A DNA stretch of 47,847 nucleotides from Phaeodactylibacter sp. (GTDB lineage: Bacteria; Bacteroidota; Bacteroidia; Chitinophagales; Saprospiraceae). A program made the translations under genes and the position numbers. The notes beneath the pieces were generated by a model, which had not been told where the DNA came from, did not search any database, and saw only the letters and a program-made list of their open reading frames with translations. Each line of letters begins with the position of its first letter. Position 1 is the first letter of the stretch. Location: contig NZ_JALEGS010000075.1 of NCBI RefSeq assembly GCF_022763345.1, forward strand, positions 1 to 47,847, written 5' to 3'. Positions 9,171 through 17,598 of this stretch are shown piece by piece.

Positions 9171-10403
9171 ATGTCGGAGCACTACGATTACATCATCGCC
9201 GGGGCAGGTGCTGCTGGGTTGAGCCTCGCCTGTAATATGGTAGACGGGGCGCTGTCCGGCGCTCGAATTCTGCTCATAGATCAGGACCTGAAGCAAAGTA
9301 ATGACCGAACTTGGTGTTATTGGTCTGACCAAGCGGATGACCTTGAGCATCTGGTGTATAAGTCCTGGTCTCATTTGTCTTTCCTGAACGAGGCACATCA
9401 ACACGGTGGGGCACTTGGCAGTCTAACTTACAAAATGATCAGGGGTGAAGATTTTTATGAATATGCCTGGTCTAAGCTGCGCAATTTCCCAAATGTATCA
9501 TTTAGACAGGAACGAGTACTCCACTACCATCCCACCGCAAATGGAGCCGGGGTCGTAACTAACCGGGCAACTTACACCGGAAGATTCATTTTTAACAGCT
9601 GCATGCTGCCAAAGCCAGACCCTGGGTCGCATTTTCTCCTTCAGCATTTCGCAGGCTGGTGGCTAGAGACCGAAACGCCTTCTTTTGATCCTCAACGAGG
9701 CTATTTGATGGACTTCCGTACCCCACAGAAGGGCAGTACCCGCTTTTTTTATCTACTCCCGATCGATGAGCGCCGGGCGTTAGTAGAGTTTACTGTTTTT
9801 TCTCCTTCCCGCCTTCAGCCATCCGAGTATCAGTCCGAATTGAAAACTTATGTTGAACAACTTTTAGGGATTTCGCATTACACCATCACGGAACACGAAT
9901 CGGGAGCTATTCCCATGACGGACCAGATAATGCCAAAGCAGATGTACCCTAACGTGATCAACATCGGAACAGCAGGAGGAGCAGTCAAACCCACGACTGG
10001 CTACGCCTTCTCCAGAATCCGGCGGCAAGCGGCGCAAGTTTGCGCTCAGCTTGAGTCGGGGCAGTATCCGGACAGCAAGGTCAAAAGCCCCGGGCGTTTT
10101 CGGTTCTATGACCGGTTATTGCTCAATATTTTGCAAACCAGAGGCGGTTTAGGGAAAGGTATTTTTTCAAGCTTATTCCGCTACACGCCCATCGAGACGA
10201 TATTCCGTTTCCTTGCTGAAGAAACAAAGCTGCAGCAGGAAGCAAAGATATTTTTACAATTGCCCGTCCCTACGTTCCTTAAAGCAGTTTGGCGCGTATT
10301 CGGTGCAGGGAAAGCAACCCCAAGGCAAAAGCTTGCTGACGCGACTGAAAAGCCACCGGTTGCATGGGCGATTCCTGTTCAGGATAAATTGCAGACGCCA
10401 TGA
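9171..10403 (+). CDS. crtY: Lycopene beta-cyclase
   Basis: FAD-dependent enzyme converting lycopene to beta-carotene by closing both end rings. The 410-residue protein has an N-terminal dinucleotide-binding motif (IIAGAGAAGLSLA, G11/G13/G16), the CrtY signature SNDRTWCYW and a conserved segment GYLMDFRTPQ. GTAGGAVKPTTGYAF is the typical C-terminal FAD-site motif. It has the usual length of the CrtY family. The stop overlaps the start of the Blh gene (ATGA), which indicates translational coupling and a common task: making beta-carotene to be cleaved to retinal. No phytoene synthase or desaturase is present in this window, so lycopene must come from elsewhere in the genome. Confidence 0.93.
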   Translation: MSEHYDYIIAGAGAAGLSLACNMVDGALSGARILLIDQDLKQSNDRTWCYWSDQADDLEHLVYKSWSHLSFLNEAHQHGGALGSLTYKMIRGEDFYEYAWSKLRNFPNVSFRQERVLHYHPTANGAGVVTNRATYTGRFIFNSCMLPKPDPGSHFLLQHFAGWWLETETPSFDPQRGYLMDFRTPQKGSTRFFYLLPIDERRALVEFTVFSPSRLQPSEYQSELKTYVEQLLGISHYTITEHESGAIPMTDQIMPKQMYPNVINIGTAGGAVKPTTGYAFSRIRRQAAQVCAQLESGQYPDSKVKSPGRFRFYDRLLLNILQTRGGLGKGIFSSLFRYTPIETIFRFLAEETKLQQEAKIFLQLPVPTFLKAVWRVFGAGKATPRQKLADATEKPPVAWAIPVQDKLQTP

Positions 10404-11359
10404 CATCAAGGTACCCCGTGCTTTATCGGTCTATTCAGGGGATTGCGCTGCTAACTGTGCTGGTGAGTGTGCTGGTGCCGGGTTGGCTGTCGAGTGTACA
10501 GCTTATTGTTGCGCTGGTTATGATTCTGCTGATCGGAATTCCTCACGGAGCAACGGATTACCTTATTTTTCAGCAGCTCTCCCGGCCACTCTGGGGAAGC
10601 CGCGAAATGACCCGTTTTTACATCAATTATATCCTGCTGATGGCTGCTTTTGCAGCATTATGGTGGATACTGCCGAAAGCAGCGTTGCTTGTATTCCTCG
10701 GTATCTCGGTTTATCATTTTGGTCAGTCCAATTGGAACTATGTAGCTTTTCGTTCCAAACTGGAAGCTGCGGGGACCCATTTTTTATGGGGAAGTTTTGT
10801 GCTGTTCGTGCCCATACTCTGGCATTACGAAACCGCTGCGCCGATCATTGGCAGCATAACCGGGGCGCCTGCTCCACAGATCAGCGGGGCATGGAGAGAA
10901 GCCGTTAGCATTATACTGCTGGTGCTGAACCTGTGGATTTGCGTTTACTATTTTGTGCAAAGCAGGGTTACGAGAAAAGAATTCATGGATGAAGTCGTCA
11001 ATCTGTTTGCATTGGCACTTTTGCTTATCAATTTGCCATTGCTGCTCGGGTTTGCCATTTATTTTGTCTGTTGGCACTCTCTGAGTTCAATGATGGATCA
11101 GATCCGGTTTTTCCGGCGGCAGGCGCAGTCTTACAATTTGGCGCAGTACATTAAGAATGCACTACCCCTGAGCCTGGCAGCAATCGGAAGCCTGGGATTA
11201 TTTGCTTTCGCACAAGTGAAAATGGACATTCCGCTCAACATCGGGATCGTGTTTGTGTTTATCTCCGTGGTTACACTGCCGCACATGATTTTGATTGATC
11301 AGCTGTACGAAGAAAGCAATGCTGTTTCGGCATTTAATTCCATGAACAAAGAGTTTTGA
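10400..11359 (+). CDS. blh: Brp/Blh-type beta-carotene 15,15'-dioxygenase
   Basis: Membrane enzyme that cleaves beta-carotene symmetrically into two molecules of all-trans-retinal, the rhodopsin chromophore. The 319-residue protein has several membrane helices. It carries the four conserved histidines expected to bind the iron: H49 (IGIPHGATDY), H106 (ISVYHFGQSNW), H226 (FCWHSLSSMMDQ) and H295 (LPHMILIDQLYE). Its ATG lies within the TGA of crtY. The rhodopsin gene follows 113 bases downstream on the same strand, as in other marine Bacteroidota. Confidence 0.93.
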   Translation: MTSRYPVLYRSIQGIALLTVLVSVLVPGWLSSVQLIVALVMILLIGIPHGATDYLIFQQLSRPLWGSREMTRFYINYILLMAAFAALWWILPKAALLVFLGISVYHFGQSNWNYVAFRSKLEAAGTHFLWGSFVLFVPILWHYETAAPIIGSITGAPAPQISGAWREAVSIILLVLNLWICVYYFVQSRVTRKEFMDEVVNLFALALLLINLPLLLGFAIYFVCWHSLSSMMDQIRFFRRQAQSYNLAQYIKNALPLSLAAIGSLGLFAFAQVKMDIPLNIGIVFVFISVVTLPHMILIDQLYEESNAVSAFNSMNKEF

Positions 11360-11472
11360 ATCATTTGGTTCGGTGGATTGAAAATTTGACAAATTTTTAA
11401 ACCATTTTTTTGCGGCGCTGTTAGTGCAGTGTCCTTTAACAGTTCTTTAACGTAATTCAATAAATCTAAATC

Positions 11473-12255
11473 ATGGACGCATTAGTAAACATCCAACCCT
11501 TGCTGCTTGCGCAGCTTAAGTCCGGTGATTATGTAGGTTTTACCTTCTTCATCGGTTCAATGGCCATGGCAGCTGCCACGGTATTCTTTTTCTTCCAGTT
11601 TAGCCAGGTAAAAGGCAAGTGGAAAGACTCCATGCTGGTATCCGGCCTTATCACTTTCATTGCAGCGGTACATTACTTCTACATGAGAGACTTCTGGGCA
11701 ACCAATCAGGCTTCTCCAACGGAGTTCCGCTACATCGACTGGATTCTGACTGTGCCTTTGATGTGTGTTGAGTTCTACCTCATCCTGCGCGCTTTCGGTG
11801 CAAAAGTCGGTCTGCTTTGGAAGATGATCTTCTATTCTCTGGTGATGCTGGTAGCTGGTTACCTCGGTGAGACGGTATTCCGCGATCAGTCTCCGCTGTG
11901 GGGCTTCATTTCTACTATCGGCTACGTCGGTATTCTCTATGAGGTGTGGTTTGGTTCTGCCAAGCGTTTGTCCTCAAACTCGAATGATCCAAAGCTGCAG
12001 AAAGGCTTCAATGCATTGGCATGGTTTGTCTTTGCCGGCTGGGCGATTTACCCGATTGGCTACATGACCATCGACACAGGCTGGCTGGCAGGTGTAATTC
12101 CTGGCGAGTCTATGGATATCATCTACAACATTGGAGATGCTGTAAACAAGATCGGCTTTGGTCTGGTGATCTACTCTTTGGCGATCTCCAAGTCAGCTGA
12201 CGGTTCAGAAGACTCCGTTGGTGTGGGTGCAGGCAAAGCGACAACCAACGCTTAA
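11473..12255 (+). CDS. Light-driven proton-pumping rhodopsin (proteo-/xanthorhodopsin type)
   Basis: A seven-helix retinal protein of 260 residues that pumps protons out of the cell in light. The helix C motif is the DTE outward proton-pump type: acceptor D89 (FRYIDW), T93 and donor E100. M97 sits at the spectral tuning position (GPR residue 105), predicting green absorption. H67 equals the GPR H75 partner. D222 and the Schiff-base lysine K226 lie in GDAVNKIGFG. G144 (LWGFISTIGY) falls where xanthorhodopsin has its fenestration glycine (LWGFLST) and green proteorhodopsin has F152, so a carotenoid antenna could bind. The gene sits behind crtY and blh in a separate, probably stronger transcription unit, and its codons look optimised relative to theirs. 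It is followed by a terminator. Confidence 0.96.
   Translation: MDALVNIQPLLLAQLKSGDYVGFTFFIGSMAMAAATVFFFFQFSQVKGKWKDSMLVSGLITFIAAVHYFYMRDFWATNQASPTEFRYIDWILTVPLMCVEFYLILRAFGAKVGLLWKMIFYSLVMLVAGYLGETVFRDQSPLWGFISTIGYVGILYEVWFGSAKRLSSNSNDPKLQKGFNALAWFVFAGWAIYPIGYMTIDTGWLAGVIPGESMDIIYNIGDAVNKIGFGLVIYSLAISKSADGSEDSVGVGAGKATTNA
11479..11492 (+). repeat. Internal copy of the cassette repeat core
   Basis: GCATTAGTAAACAT, identical to 9159-9172, here encoding residues 3-6 of the rhodopsin (ALVN) and the start of the next codon. Confidence 0.6.
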
Positions 12256-12282
12256 GCACAAGATACGATTTGCATCAAAGAA

Positions 12283-12304
12283 AAAACCTGCACTCAGGTT
12301 TTCA
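12283..12304 (+). terminator. Terminator of the rhodopsin gene
   Basis: AAAACCTG and CAGGTTTT form an eight-base stem with a CACT loop, 27 bases after the rhodopsin stop codon. Confidence 0.65.
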
Positions 12305-12322
12305 CCTAAGCGCAGGTCAATA

Positions 12323-12350
12323 ATGCATTAGTAAACTATAACTGCAAAAG
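12323..12350 (+). repeat. Cassette-flanking repeat, right copy
   Basis: ATGCATTAGTAAAC (12323-12336) and ACTGCAAAAG (12341-12350). The same two blocks stand in the opposite order before crtY. Confidence 0.7.
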
Positions 12351-12470
12351 TAAGTTTTTTAGAGCACATCCGAAATCATAGGATGTCGGATGACGTTCAA
12401 AAACACTTACAATCGTATCTTTTCAAAAAGAAACTTAGGGGCACGGCACTTTTGCCGTTGCCCCTTTTGG
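12337..12470 (+). other. Structured non-coding stretch after the rhodopsin gene, ending in a second terminator
   Basis: The 363-base gap 12256-12618 contains no gene. Within it, TAAGTTTTTT (12351-12360) can pair with the region before 12437, and CATCCG/CGGATG forms an inner stem. A strong hairpin follows at 12437-12465 (AGGGGCACGGCA against TGCCGTTGCCCCT, one bulge, loop CTTT) with TTTT after it. A second terminator after the first one, with nothing coding between, suggests a small RNA or a processed 3' end. This is an inference. Confidence 0.35.
12437..12468 (+). terminator. Second intrinsic terminator downstream of rhodopsin
   Basis: GC-rich 12-base stem with one bulged base and a four-base loop, then four T. 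Confidence 0.65.
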
Positions 12471-12618
12471 TATTTATACGGTGTAATGAGAAATATTTTC
12501 TGAAGTCAACAAACGGTTTTAGTAGGGAATTGCCTAAAAATAGCGCCTAATCCCAACTTTTTTTCCTTTTCGCTCTTTCCTGAGTGGATCCTATACTAAT
12601 CTATTTTAAATTGATGCC

Positions 12619-13371
12619 ATGCGCAAAACCCTGAAGATTATTGGAATCGTATTCGCCGCGTTAATCCTGTTGGCCTTAGGAGCGGCCTGGCTGGTCAACG
12701 AGCCGCTTCCGGAAGGCACGGCTAATGTCGAAGCAGATGCATTGGCGCGCAAGATGCAGCAGGCGGTTAATGTGGAAGCCTGGAATAATACCCGATTTGT
12801 ACGCTGGTCTTTTCCCGGCGGGCATGATTATGTGTGGGATAAGCAGGCGGGGCTGGTCCAGGTGAAATGGGGCGCGAATGAAGTACTGCTTCGTACCAAC
12901 GGCCCTAGTGGCAAAGCCTGGGAAAACGAGCAGCTGCTGAAAGGGGAGGCTGCGGAAGCGGCAATTCAGGAAGCCTGGTCTTATTTTTGTAATGACTCCT
13001 TTTGGCTGAATGCACCGGCTAAAGTCTTCGACCCGGGCACTCAGCGGGCTCTGGTAGACCTGGAAGGTGGGAAAAAGGCACTGCTTGTTACCTATGAAAG
13101 CGGAGGCGTGACGCCCGGCGATGCTTATCTATGGCACCTTGGGGCAGATGGTAAGCCGGAACTTTATGAGATGTGGGTCTCAATTATCCCAATCGGCGGG
13201 CTGAATGCCACTTGGGAAAACTGGACAAAATTGTCTACCGGTGCGCAAATTGCTACCGCTCACAACCTAGGTATCTATGAGATGGAGCTGACAAATGTAA
13301 AGGGAGGCAATACCCTAAGTCAGATCGGTCTGGAATTTTACCCCTTTGAGGCGCTCGGACTAAGGCAGTAA
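12619..13371 (+). CDS. Membrane-anchored or exported protein of unknown function
   Basis: A 250-residue protein beginning with a basic turn and one hydrophobic helix (LKIIGIVFAALILLALGAAWLV), which acts as a signal anchor or uncleaved signal peptide. The rest is soluble and Trp-rich (FVRWSFPGGHDYVWDK, EAWSYFCNDSFWLNAP, YLWHLGADGKPELYEMWVS, NATWENWTKL). Similar standalone proteins occur in Bacteroidota, but I do not recognise a named domain. It is a single gene, with the convergent peptidase gene ending 61 bases downstream. The shape suggests a beta-rich periplasmic protein; no catalytic motif is visible. Confidence 0.7.
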   Translation: MRKTLKIIGIVFAALILLALGAAWLVNEPLPEGTANVEADALARKMQQAVNVEAWNNTRFVRWSFPGGHDYVWDKQAGLVQVKWGANEVLLRTNGPSGKAWENEQLLKGEAAEAAIQEAWSYFCNDSFWLNAPAKVFDPGTQRALVDLEGGKKALLVTYESGGVTPGDAYLWHLGADGKPELYEMWVSIIPIGGLNATWENWTKLSTGAQIATAHNLGIYEMELTNVKGGNTLSQIGLEFYPFEALGLRQ

Positions 13372-13432
13372 TTTGTTGGCCCGGCCAGGGGGAGGGCGCG
13401 CCAGGAGTTAAAATAGGTGGGGACGAAAAAAG

Positions 13433-15169
13433 TTAATCGATCAATGCCTTGAGCTCTGATTTAATAAATGCGCCCAGCTCACTGACGTATGACCTGGAAA
13501 AATTAAACTCAATGCCAGCGGCCTGATAGATTTCCCGGACATTTCGGGTATAGCCTAGTTTAAGGGCATTCAAGTAATCCTGTATGGCTGATTCGGGATC
13601 TTCCCGGTACCTTTTCCAAATAGCAATAGCGCCAAGTTGAGCCATACCGTATTCGATATAGTAGAAAGGCACTTCAAAAATGTGCAGTTGTTTATGCCAG
13701 AGGTGTTCCAGATAATGCTCCAGGCCAGAGTGGTCGATGGTTGGAGAATTAAAAGATTTCATGATTTGCATCCAGGCTTCCTGCCGGTCTTCCTGTTGGT
13801 GTTCAGGATGCGTGTATACCCAATGCTGAAATTTGTCAATCGTTGCGATCCAGGGCAATACCTTTAGTACATATTCCAGTTGATTGATTTTTGCCCTCCG
13901 AAGTTCTTCCGGGTCTTCGAAAAAGACATCCCAGTGCTCCATGGTCAGCAGCTCCATGCTCATCGCTGCTAACTCTGCCACCTCAGAAGGCACGCGTTTA
14001 GCAGTCTTGAGTTTGTAGTGGTTGGTAAGCCTGCTGTGTACGGCATGCCCCGCTTCGTGCATCAGGGTGCGCATATCGCTCAGGGAGGTCGTTGCATTCA
14101 TAAAGATGAATGGGATGCCAGTCAGGTGTAGCGGCATATTGTAACCTCCGGGGCGTTTGCCTGGGCGGGAATCCAAATCAAGATGGCCCAGCTCACTCAT
14201 GATTTCGAGGGTTTGCCCAAACTCTGGGTGAACCTTATAGAGGCAAGTGGTCGATTTCTTCACCAGCTCTTCTATCGTCTGGAAAGGGCGAAGGGGCTGG
14301 TCGCCGGTAGGATCCACGAACAGGTCCCAGGGGCGAAGTTGTTGCAGCTGCAGGGTTTCTTTCCTGTATTGGTTGAGCTCATCAACGAGTGGGACAATCT
14401 CTGTTTGAATAGAGTGGTGAAAATCTTCACAGTCCCGGACTTCATAGTCAAAACGGCCAAGTGCTTTGAACTTAAAGTCCCTGAAGTTTTCAAACTCTGC
14501 ATTCTTCGCCATCTGGTGCCGCATATCTTTGAGGGTATCAAAGAGGTCATCCAGAGGCGCTGTTTCTTCGAGCAGACGGGCGTGGATTTTGTGGTACACT
14601 TCCTCGCGATAGGTCCGGCTGGGCTCTTCGAGGAGAGAAGAAGCCTTTTGCAGGGTCATTTGCTTGCCATCCACTCCTATGGTCATTTCGGAGAAGATCT
14701 TAACGTACTCTTTGGATTTCAGTTGAATTTCAGTAGCCAGAGGGATATTTTCCTCCCGGAACAGGTTTACGGCATTGCGGATACTACGCAAGTGGATGAG
14801 GTATTGTCCGTCCTTTAGTTGCGTAATGTAGGGGCAGTTGACCAGTTTTTCATTGAGTTCGTTCTCAAGCGCAGTGATTTTAGGTGCCAGCTCCTGCACT
14901 GCATATTGATACAGGGATTCGGCTTTATCATCGGTGCTATCTACAGTAATTTTAATATAACGCCACGAAAAAGCTTCACTGACCACCGCGTCCAGTTCGC
15001 TCTTATCTTTTAGCCATTGTTCAAGTTCCTGTTTGGTATGGATCTGCCGTTTGAGCAAATCCCGATAGTAAGGCTGAAGCCTGGACCAGGTCGTCACTTT
15101 GAACTCCTTAGGCACAAATGCGCTTTCATGTTCTTGCAGAACAGTAGCCGTCTTGGTCATGAGAATCAT
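13433..15169 (-). CDS. pepF: M3 family oligoendopeptidase (PepF-like)
   Basis: A cytosolic zinc metallopeptidase of 578 residues that cleaves short peptides. The zinc site is HEAGHAVHS (H371, E372, H375), with the third-ligand region in SEVAELAAMSMELL downstream. The N-terminal helical part matches the M3B oligoendopeptidase F pattern and the length is typical (about 560-600). Two ATG codons, at 15169 and 15160, are both plausible starts (MILMTKT or MTKT). It is transcribed alone; upstream lies a 303-base stretch without a gene. Confidence 0.92.
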   Translation of the reverse strand: MILMTKTATVLQEHESAFVPKEFKVTTWSRLQPYYRDLLKRQIHTKQELEQWLKDKSELDAVVSEAFSWRYIKITVDSTDDKAESLYQYAVQELAPKITALENELNEKLVNCPYITQLKDGQYLIHLRSIRNAVNLFREENIPLATEIQLKSKEYVKIFSEMTIGVDGKQMTLQKASSLLEEPSRTYREEVYHKIHARLLEETAPLDDLFDTLKDMRHQMAKNAEFENFRDFKFKALGRFDYEVRDCEDFHHSIQTEIVPLVDELNQYRKETLQLQQLRPWDLFVDPTGDQPLRPFQTIEELVKKSTTCLYKVHPEFGQTLEIMSELGHLDLDSRPGKRPGGYNMPLHLTGIPFIFMNATTSLSDMRTLMHEAGHAVHSRLTNHYKLKTAKRVPSEVAELAAMSMELLTMEHWDVFFEDPEELRRAKINQLEYVLKVLPWIATIDKFQHWVYTHPEHQQEDRQEAWMQIMKSFNSPTIDHSGLEHYLEHLWHKQLHIFEVPFYYIEYGMAQLGAIAIWKRYREDPESAIQDYLNALKLGYTRNVREIYQAAGIEFNFSRSYVSELGAFIKSELKALID

Positions 15170-15472
15170 GATTTAAGGGTGCCGCGATTATCTACAGTTA
15201 TACGGGCACGCAACGGGAATGTAAATTCTCTCACAGTTGGTTGGTCCCCCGGGAACCACGAATCGTGAAATCTTCCCTTCAATGATCGAATGTTGTACCG
15301 GGGGGCACATTATATAAGAGGGTTTACGCTACTTACTGCTAATTGTTACCCAATCGGAGGAATTTGTTTGGGAAAAGCGCCGAAGAAAAAAAGGAGGTAG
15401 ATGAGCTGGCACGGAAGCAAAGACATAGGGCGCTTAAGAGGGGAGGGGCGTCCGTGCCAGCTTGGTGCCGGG
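15170..15472 (-). other. Intergenic stretch between pepF and the DUF5606 gene
   Basis: No gene is supported here. It should contain the pepF promoter. The only clear structure is the 12-base inverted repeat listed separately; a short palindrome CACGAATCGTG also occurs near 15256. Confidence 0.4.
15404..15462 (-). terminator. Long-loop inverted repeat after the DUF5606 gene
   Basis: AGCTGGCACGGA (15404-15415) and TCCGTGCCAGCT (15451-15462) are a perfect 12-base inverted repeat separated by 35 bases, 11 bases after the DUF5606 stop. On the minus strand a T-rich tract follows at about 15386-15397, so it may act as a terminator; the large loop is unusual. Confidence 0.4.
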
Positions 15473-15886
15473 TTATTCTTCTTCGTCACTTTCTGCTGAA
15501 TCGCTCAGCATTCCCGCTTCATCGAGGTAGTTAAACCACTTAATTACCTTTTTGATATCGCCGTTGAAGACCCGGTCACGGTCATAGGTCGGCAATACCT
15601 CAGCGAAGTATTCATGTAGTTCCTCAGATTTGGCAGAAGCAGCAGGGGGCGGATTATCCTCCTGTTGCTGTTTCATGTTTCGGAACACTTTCTTTAGCTC
15701 CATGGAATCCCCGTCATCCGTAAAGATGGAGATAGACTCCAGGGGGGTAAATTGGTGTTTCCGTGAAGACGCAAACCGGCGCTTGCCCGATTGTACATCT
15801 TCTATGATTAAGCCGTTACTGCGGTTGGCTGCCATTCGGTAGATGCCGGATAAGCCGCTTACCGCTATGAGTTGTTCTAAATTCAT
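15473..15886 (-). CDS. DUF5606 domain protein
   Basis: A 137-residue protein with the conserved Bacteroidota DUF5606 beginning (NLEQLIAVSGLSGIYRMAA). It continues with a small beta-rich domain (GLIIEDVQSGKRRFASSRKHQFTPLESISIF) and a helical tail (HEYFAEVLPTYDRDRVFNGDIKKVIKWFNYL). It ends in an acidic stretch. The family is nearly universal in Bacteroidota and its function is unknown. The start is the ATG at 15886, with an AT-rich region upstream. Confidence 0.88.
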   Translation of the reverse strand: MNLEQLIAVSGLSGIYRMAANRSNGLIIEDVQSGKRRFASSRKHQFTPLESISIFTDDGDSMELKKVFRNMKQQQEDNPPPAASAKSEELHEYFAEVLPTYDRDRVFNGDIKKVIKWFNYLDEAGMLSDSAESDEEE

Positions 15887-16170
15887 AAATTACGTGTCTC
15901 CTTATTTATTCAAGGCTGCAAATTTAACAACAAAAACGTGAATTGCTTAACCTAAAGAACTTGTTCTTTTCCGGAGATCACTACTGAAGGGGGGGGATGG
16001 GAGGCTATTCAGCATTGAGGGTAGCACAACAAAGCTACGGATTAATTCCAGTGGACACAATTATTGGCCGTATTTATTGGGATATTTGGACTAAGTCGTT
16101 GGTTTTACTGGCAGTGTGTTGATTGCGGCAGGCTTTGGCCCTGATCGAACGCTAACCTGAAAATATCAGG

Positions 16171-17520
16171 TTATTCTTCCTCTTCCCGCTTAGCGAGCTG
16201 CCGAAGCTGGCTCGGGAGCAGGCTGATTTTCCCTTTGCTGAACCGTTCCAGGCTCAGTGCCGTAACAATATACAACTCTGTAATACCAGGGACGGGCATG
16301 AAAATCAGGCTAAAGAATGGCAAAAACCTGGGCAGGTCTTTGAGTTGCTCCATAGCGGCCTTTATCTCCTGTTCAGATGGCAGCGGGGTATCTCCATTAG
16401 GCCGGAACTTCCTGCGCAACAAACGGCTAAGTGTGATGGCCATTTCACGGGTTTCCACGGCTTCCATCTTTGCTGCCCGGCCCAGTTTAAGTGTGTTTTC
16501 CGCTACGGCTTCCCACACCAGGTACATCCCGGCTTTGCGGGCTTTGTAGAACCGTAGCTGCTCGCCGTACTGAAACAGGAACAGGCCAAGGTTGGCTTTA
16601 CTGCTGATCAGGTCATCTTCGGTAAGGCGGAGCCTGAAGGCCAGCTCCTCCAGGAGGTGGGTCTCCTGCAGATCAATTTCAGCATCAGCATACACGCCCA
16701 TTAGTGCAATATCCAGCAGGAAGCGCCGCCCGGCCCAATGGAGGTTCTCCGGAACCTGTATGTCCCAGGCAGAAGGGCCTGAACGAATGAGGTTGCGAAT
16801 GGCATGCTGCTCCCCCGGTGTCAGGATACGGGCGGATTTCCGGAATTGGCGGAGCAGGAATTTTTCCTGGCGCGTCACCTCCCAGTCGGCATGTACGGCT
16901 GCAGCAATAACCTTGAGCGTTAAAATCTTCAGGGCTTTCAGTTCTGATTGTAAAGCTGCTGCCCATTCAGCAGAGGGTTCCCCGCGAAGCTGCCTTTCGT
17001 AATACCGTTGAAAGCCGTAAATATCCCAAAATAAGTGGCTGTTAATGCCGCTGCGGCGAAAATCAAAATAACTGCGTTTGTACTGTACCCGTTCAAAGAG
17101 AATTTCCTCGACAAAGTTGTGCATTTGCCCGGTGCCCAGTCCGTGCAGCTGTTGGTAATATTGGCGCAGTGTACGCCCAAACCTCGCTACCAATTCCTTA
17201 TATGCCTGCCCGGCAGGCTGCCCCTCGATAAGAAAGGCGGTGTAAAATAACGTATCAAGCAGAATGAATTTCGCTAAATCGGGGCGTTTCAGCCGCTGTA
17301 TACGGTCATCTGTAGCCTCGAACGGGTAGGCAACGGGGAAACCAAAAGAAATCCCGGAGCGCTGCATGCATTGGTAAAGCGGGTGGTGAAGGCTTTCAAA
17401 CCGCTCTCCATGCTGTCTGAGCGCCTCAGGCAGATCAACCGGTACTTTGGGCGTCAGCGGTTGGTCCTGACGGTAGGCCAGGTATTGTTCCAGCCAGCTC
17501 TTTGATTTAAAATTCAGCAT
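16171..17520 (-). CDS. TerB-like / LETM1-related protein
   Basis: A 449-residue protein, probably cytoplasmic or peripheral to the membrane. The N-terminal half is helical with no motif I recognise. Around residues 210-310 it has a TerB-like all-helical pattern: LKVIAAAVHADWEVTRQEKFLL and later MGVYADAEIDLQETHLLEEL, two acidic metal-site-like repeats. Near the C-terminus LPFFSLIFMPVPGITELYI followed by LLPSQLRQL resembles the LETM1 ribosome-binding region, as in Bacteroidota proteins called LETM1-related biofilm-associated protein. The gene is divergent from adenosine deaminase, with 78 bases between starts. Domain calls are from pattern recognition only. Confidence 0.55.
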   Translation of the reverse strand: MLNFKSKSWLEQYLAYRQDQPLTPKVPVDLPEALRQHGERFESLHHPLYQCMQRSGISFGFPVAYPFEATDDRIQRLKRPDLAKFILLDTLFYTAFLIEGQPAGQAYKELVARFGRTLRQYYQQLHGLGTGQMHNFVEEILFERVQYKRSYFDFRRSGINSHLFWDIYGFQRYYERQLRGEPSAEWAAALQSELKALKILTLKVIAAAVHADWEVTRQEKFLLRQFRKSARILTPGEQHAIRNLIRSGPSAWDIQVPENLHWAGRRFLLDIALMGVYADAEIDLQETHLLEELAFRLRLTEDDLISSKANLGLFLFQYGEQLRFYKARKAGMYLVWEAVAENTLKLGRAAKMEAVETREMAITLSRLLRRKFRPNGDTPLPSEQEIKAAMEQLKDLPRFLPFFSLIFMPVPGITELYIVTALSLERFSKGKISLLPSQLRQLAKREEEE

Positions 17521-17598
17521 GCCGTTGGGTAATGGCGAAAAATGTTTCCGTGCTTAAGATAAGGCCCGTAAGTTAGCACCTTCAAAATTATTCGCTCT

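Noticed and set aside
8939..9172. 77-codon minus-strand frame between the kinase and crtY
   Set aside because: It lies across the promoter region and the repeat, with no signal or domain; overlapping both start sites is unlikely.
10213..10908. 231-codon plus-strand frame overlapping the ends of crtY and blh
   Set aside because: Both overlapped genes are clear family members in other frames; the product is Cys/Ser-rich without recognisable features.
14183..14818. 211-codon plus-strand frame opposite the oligopeptidase
   Set aside because: The HEAGH-bearing peptidase on the minus strand explains the region.
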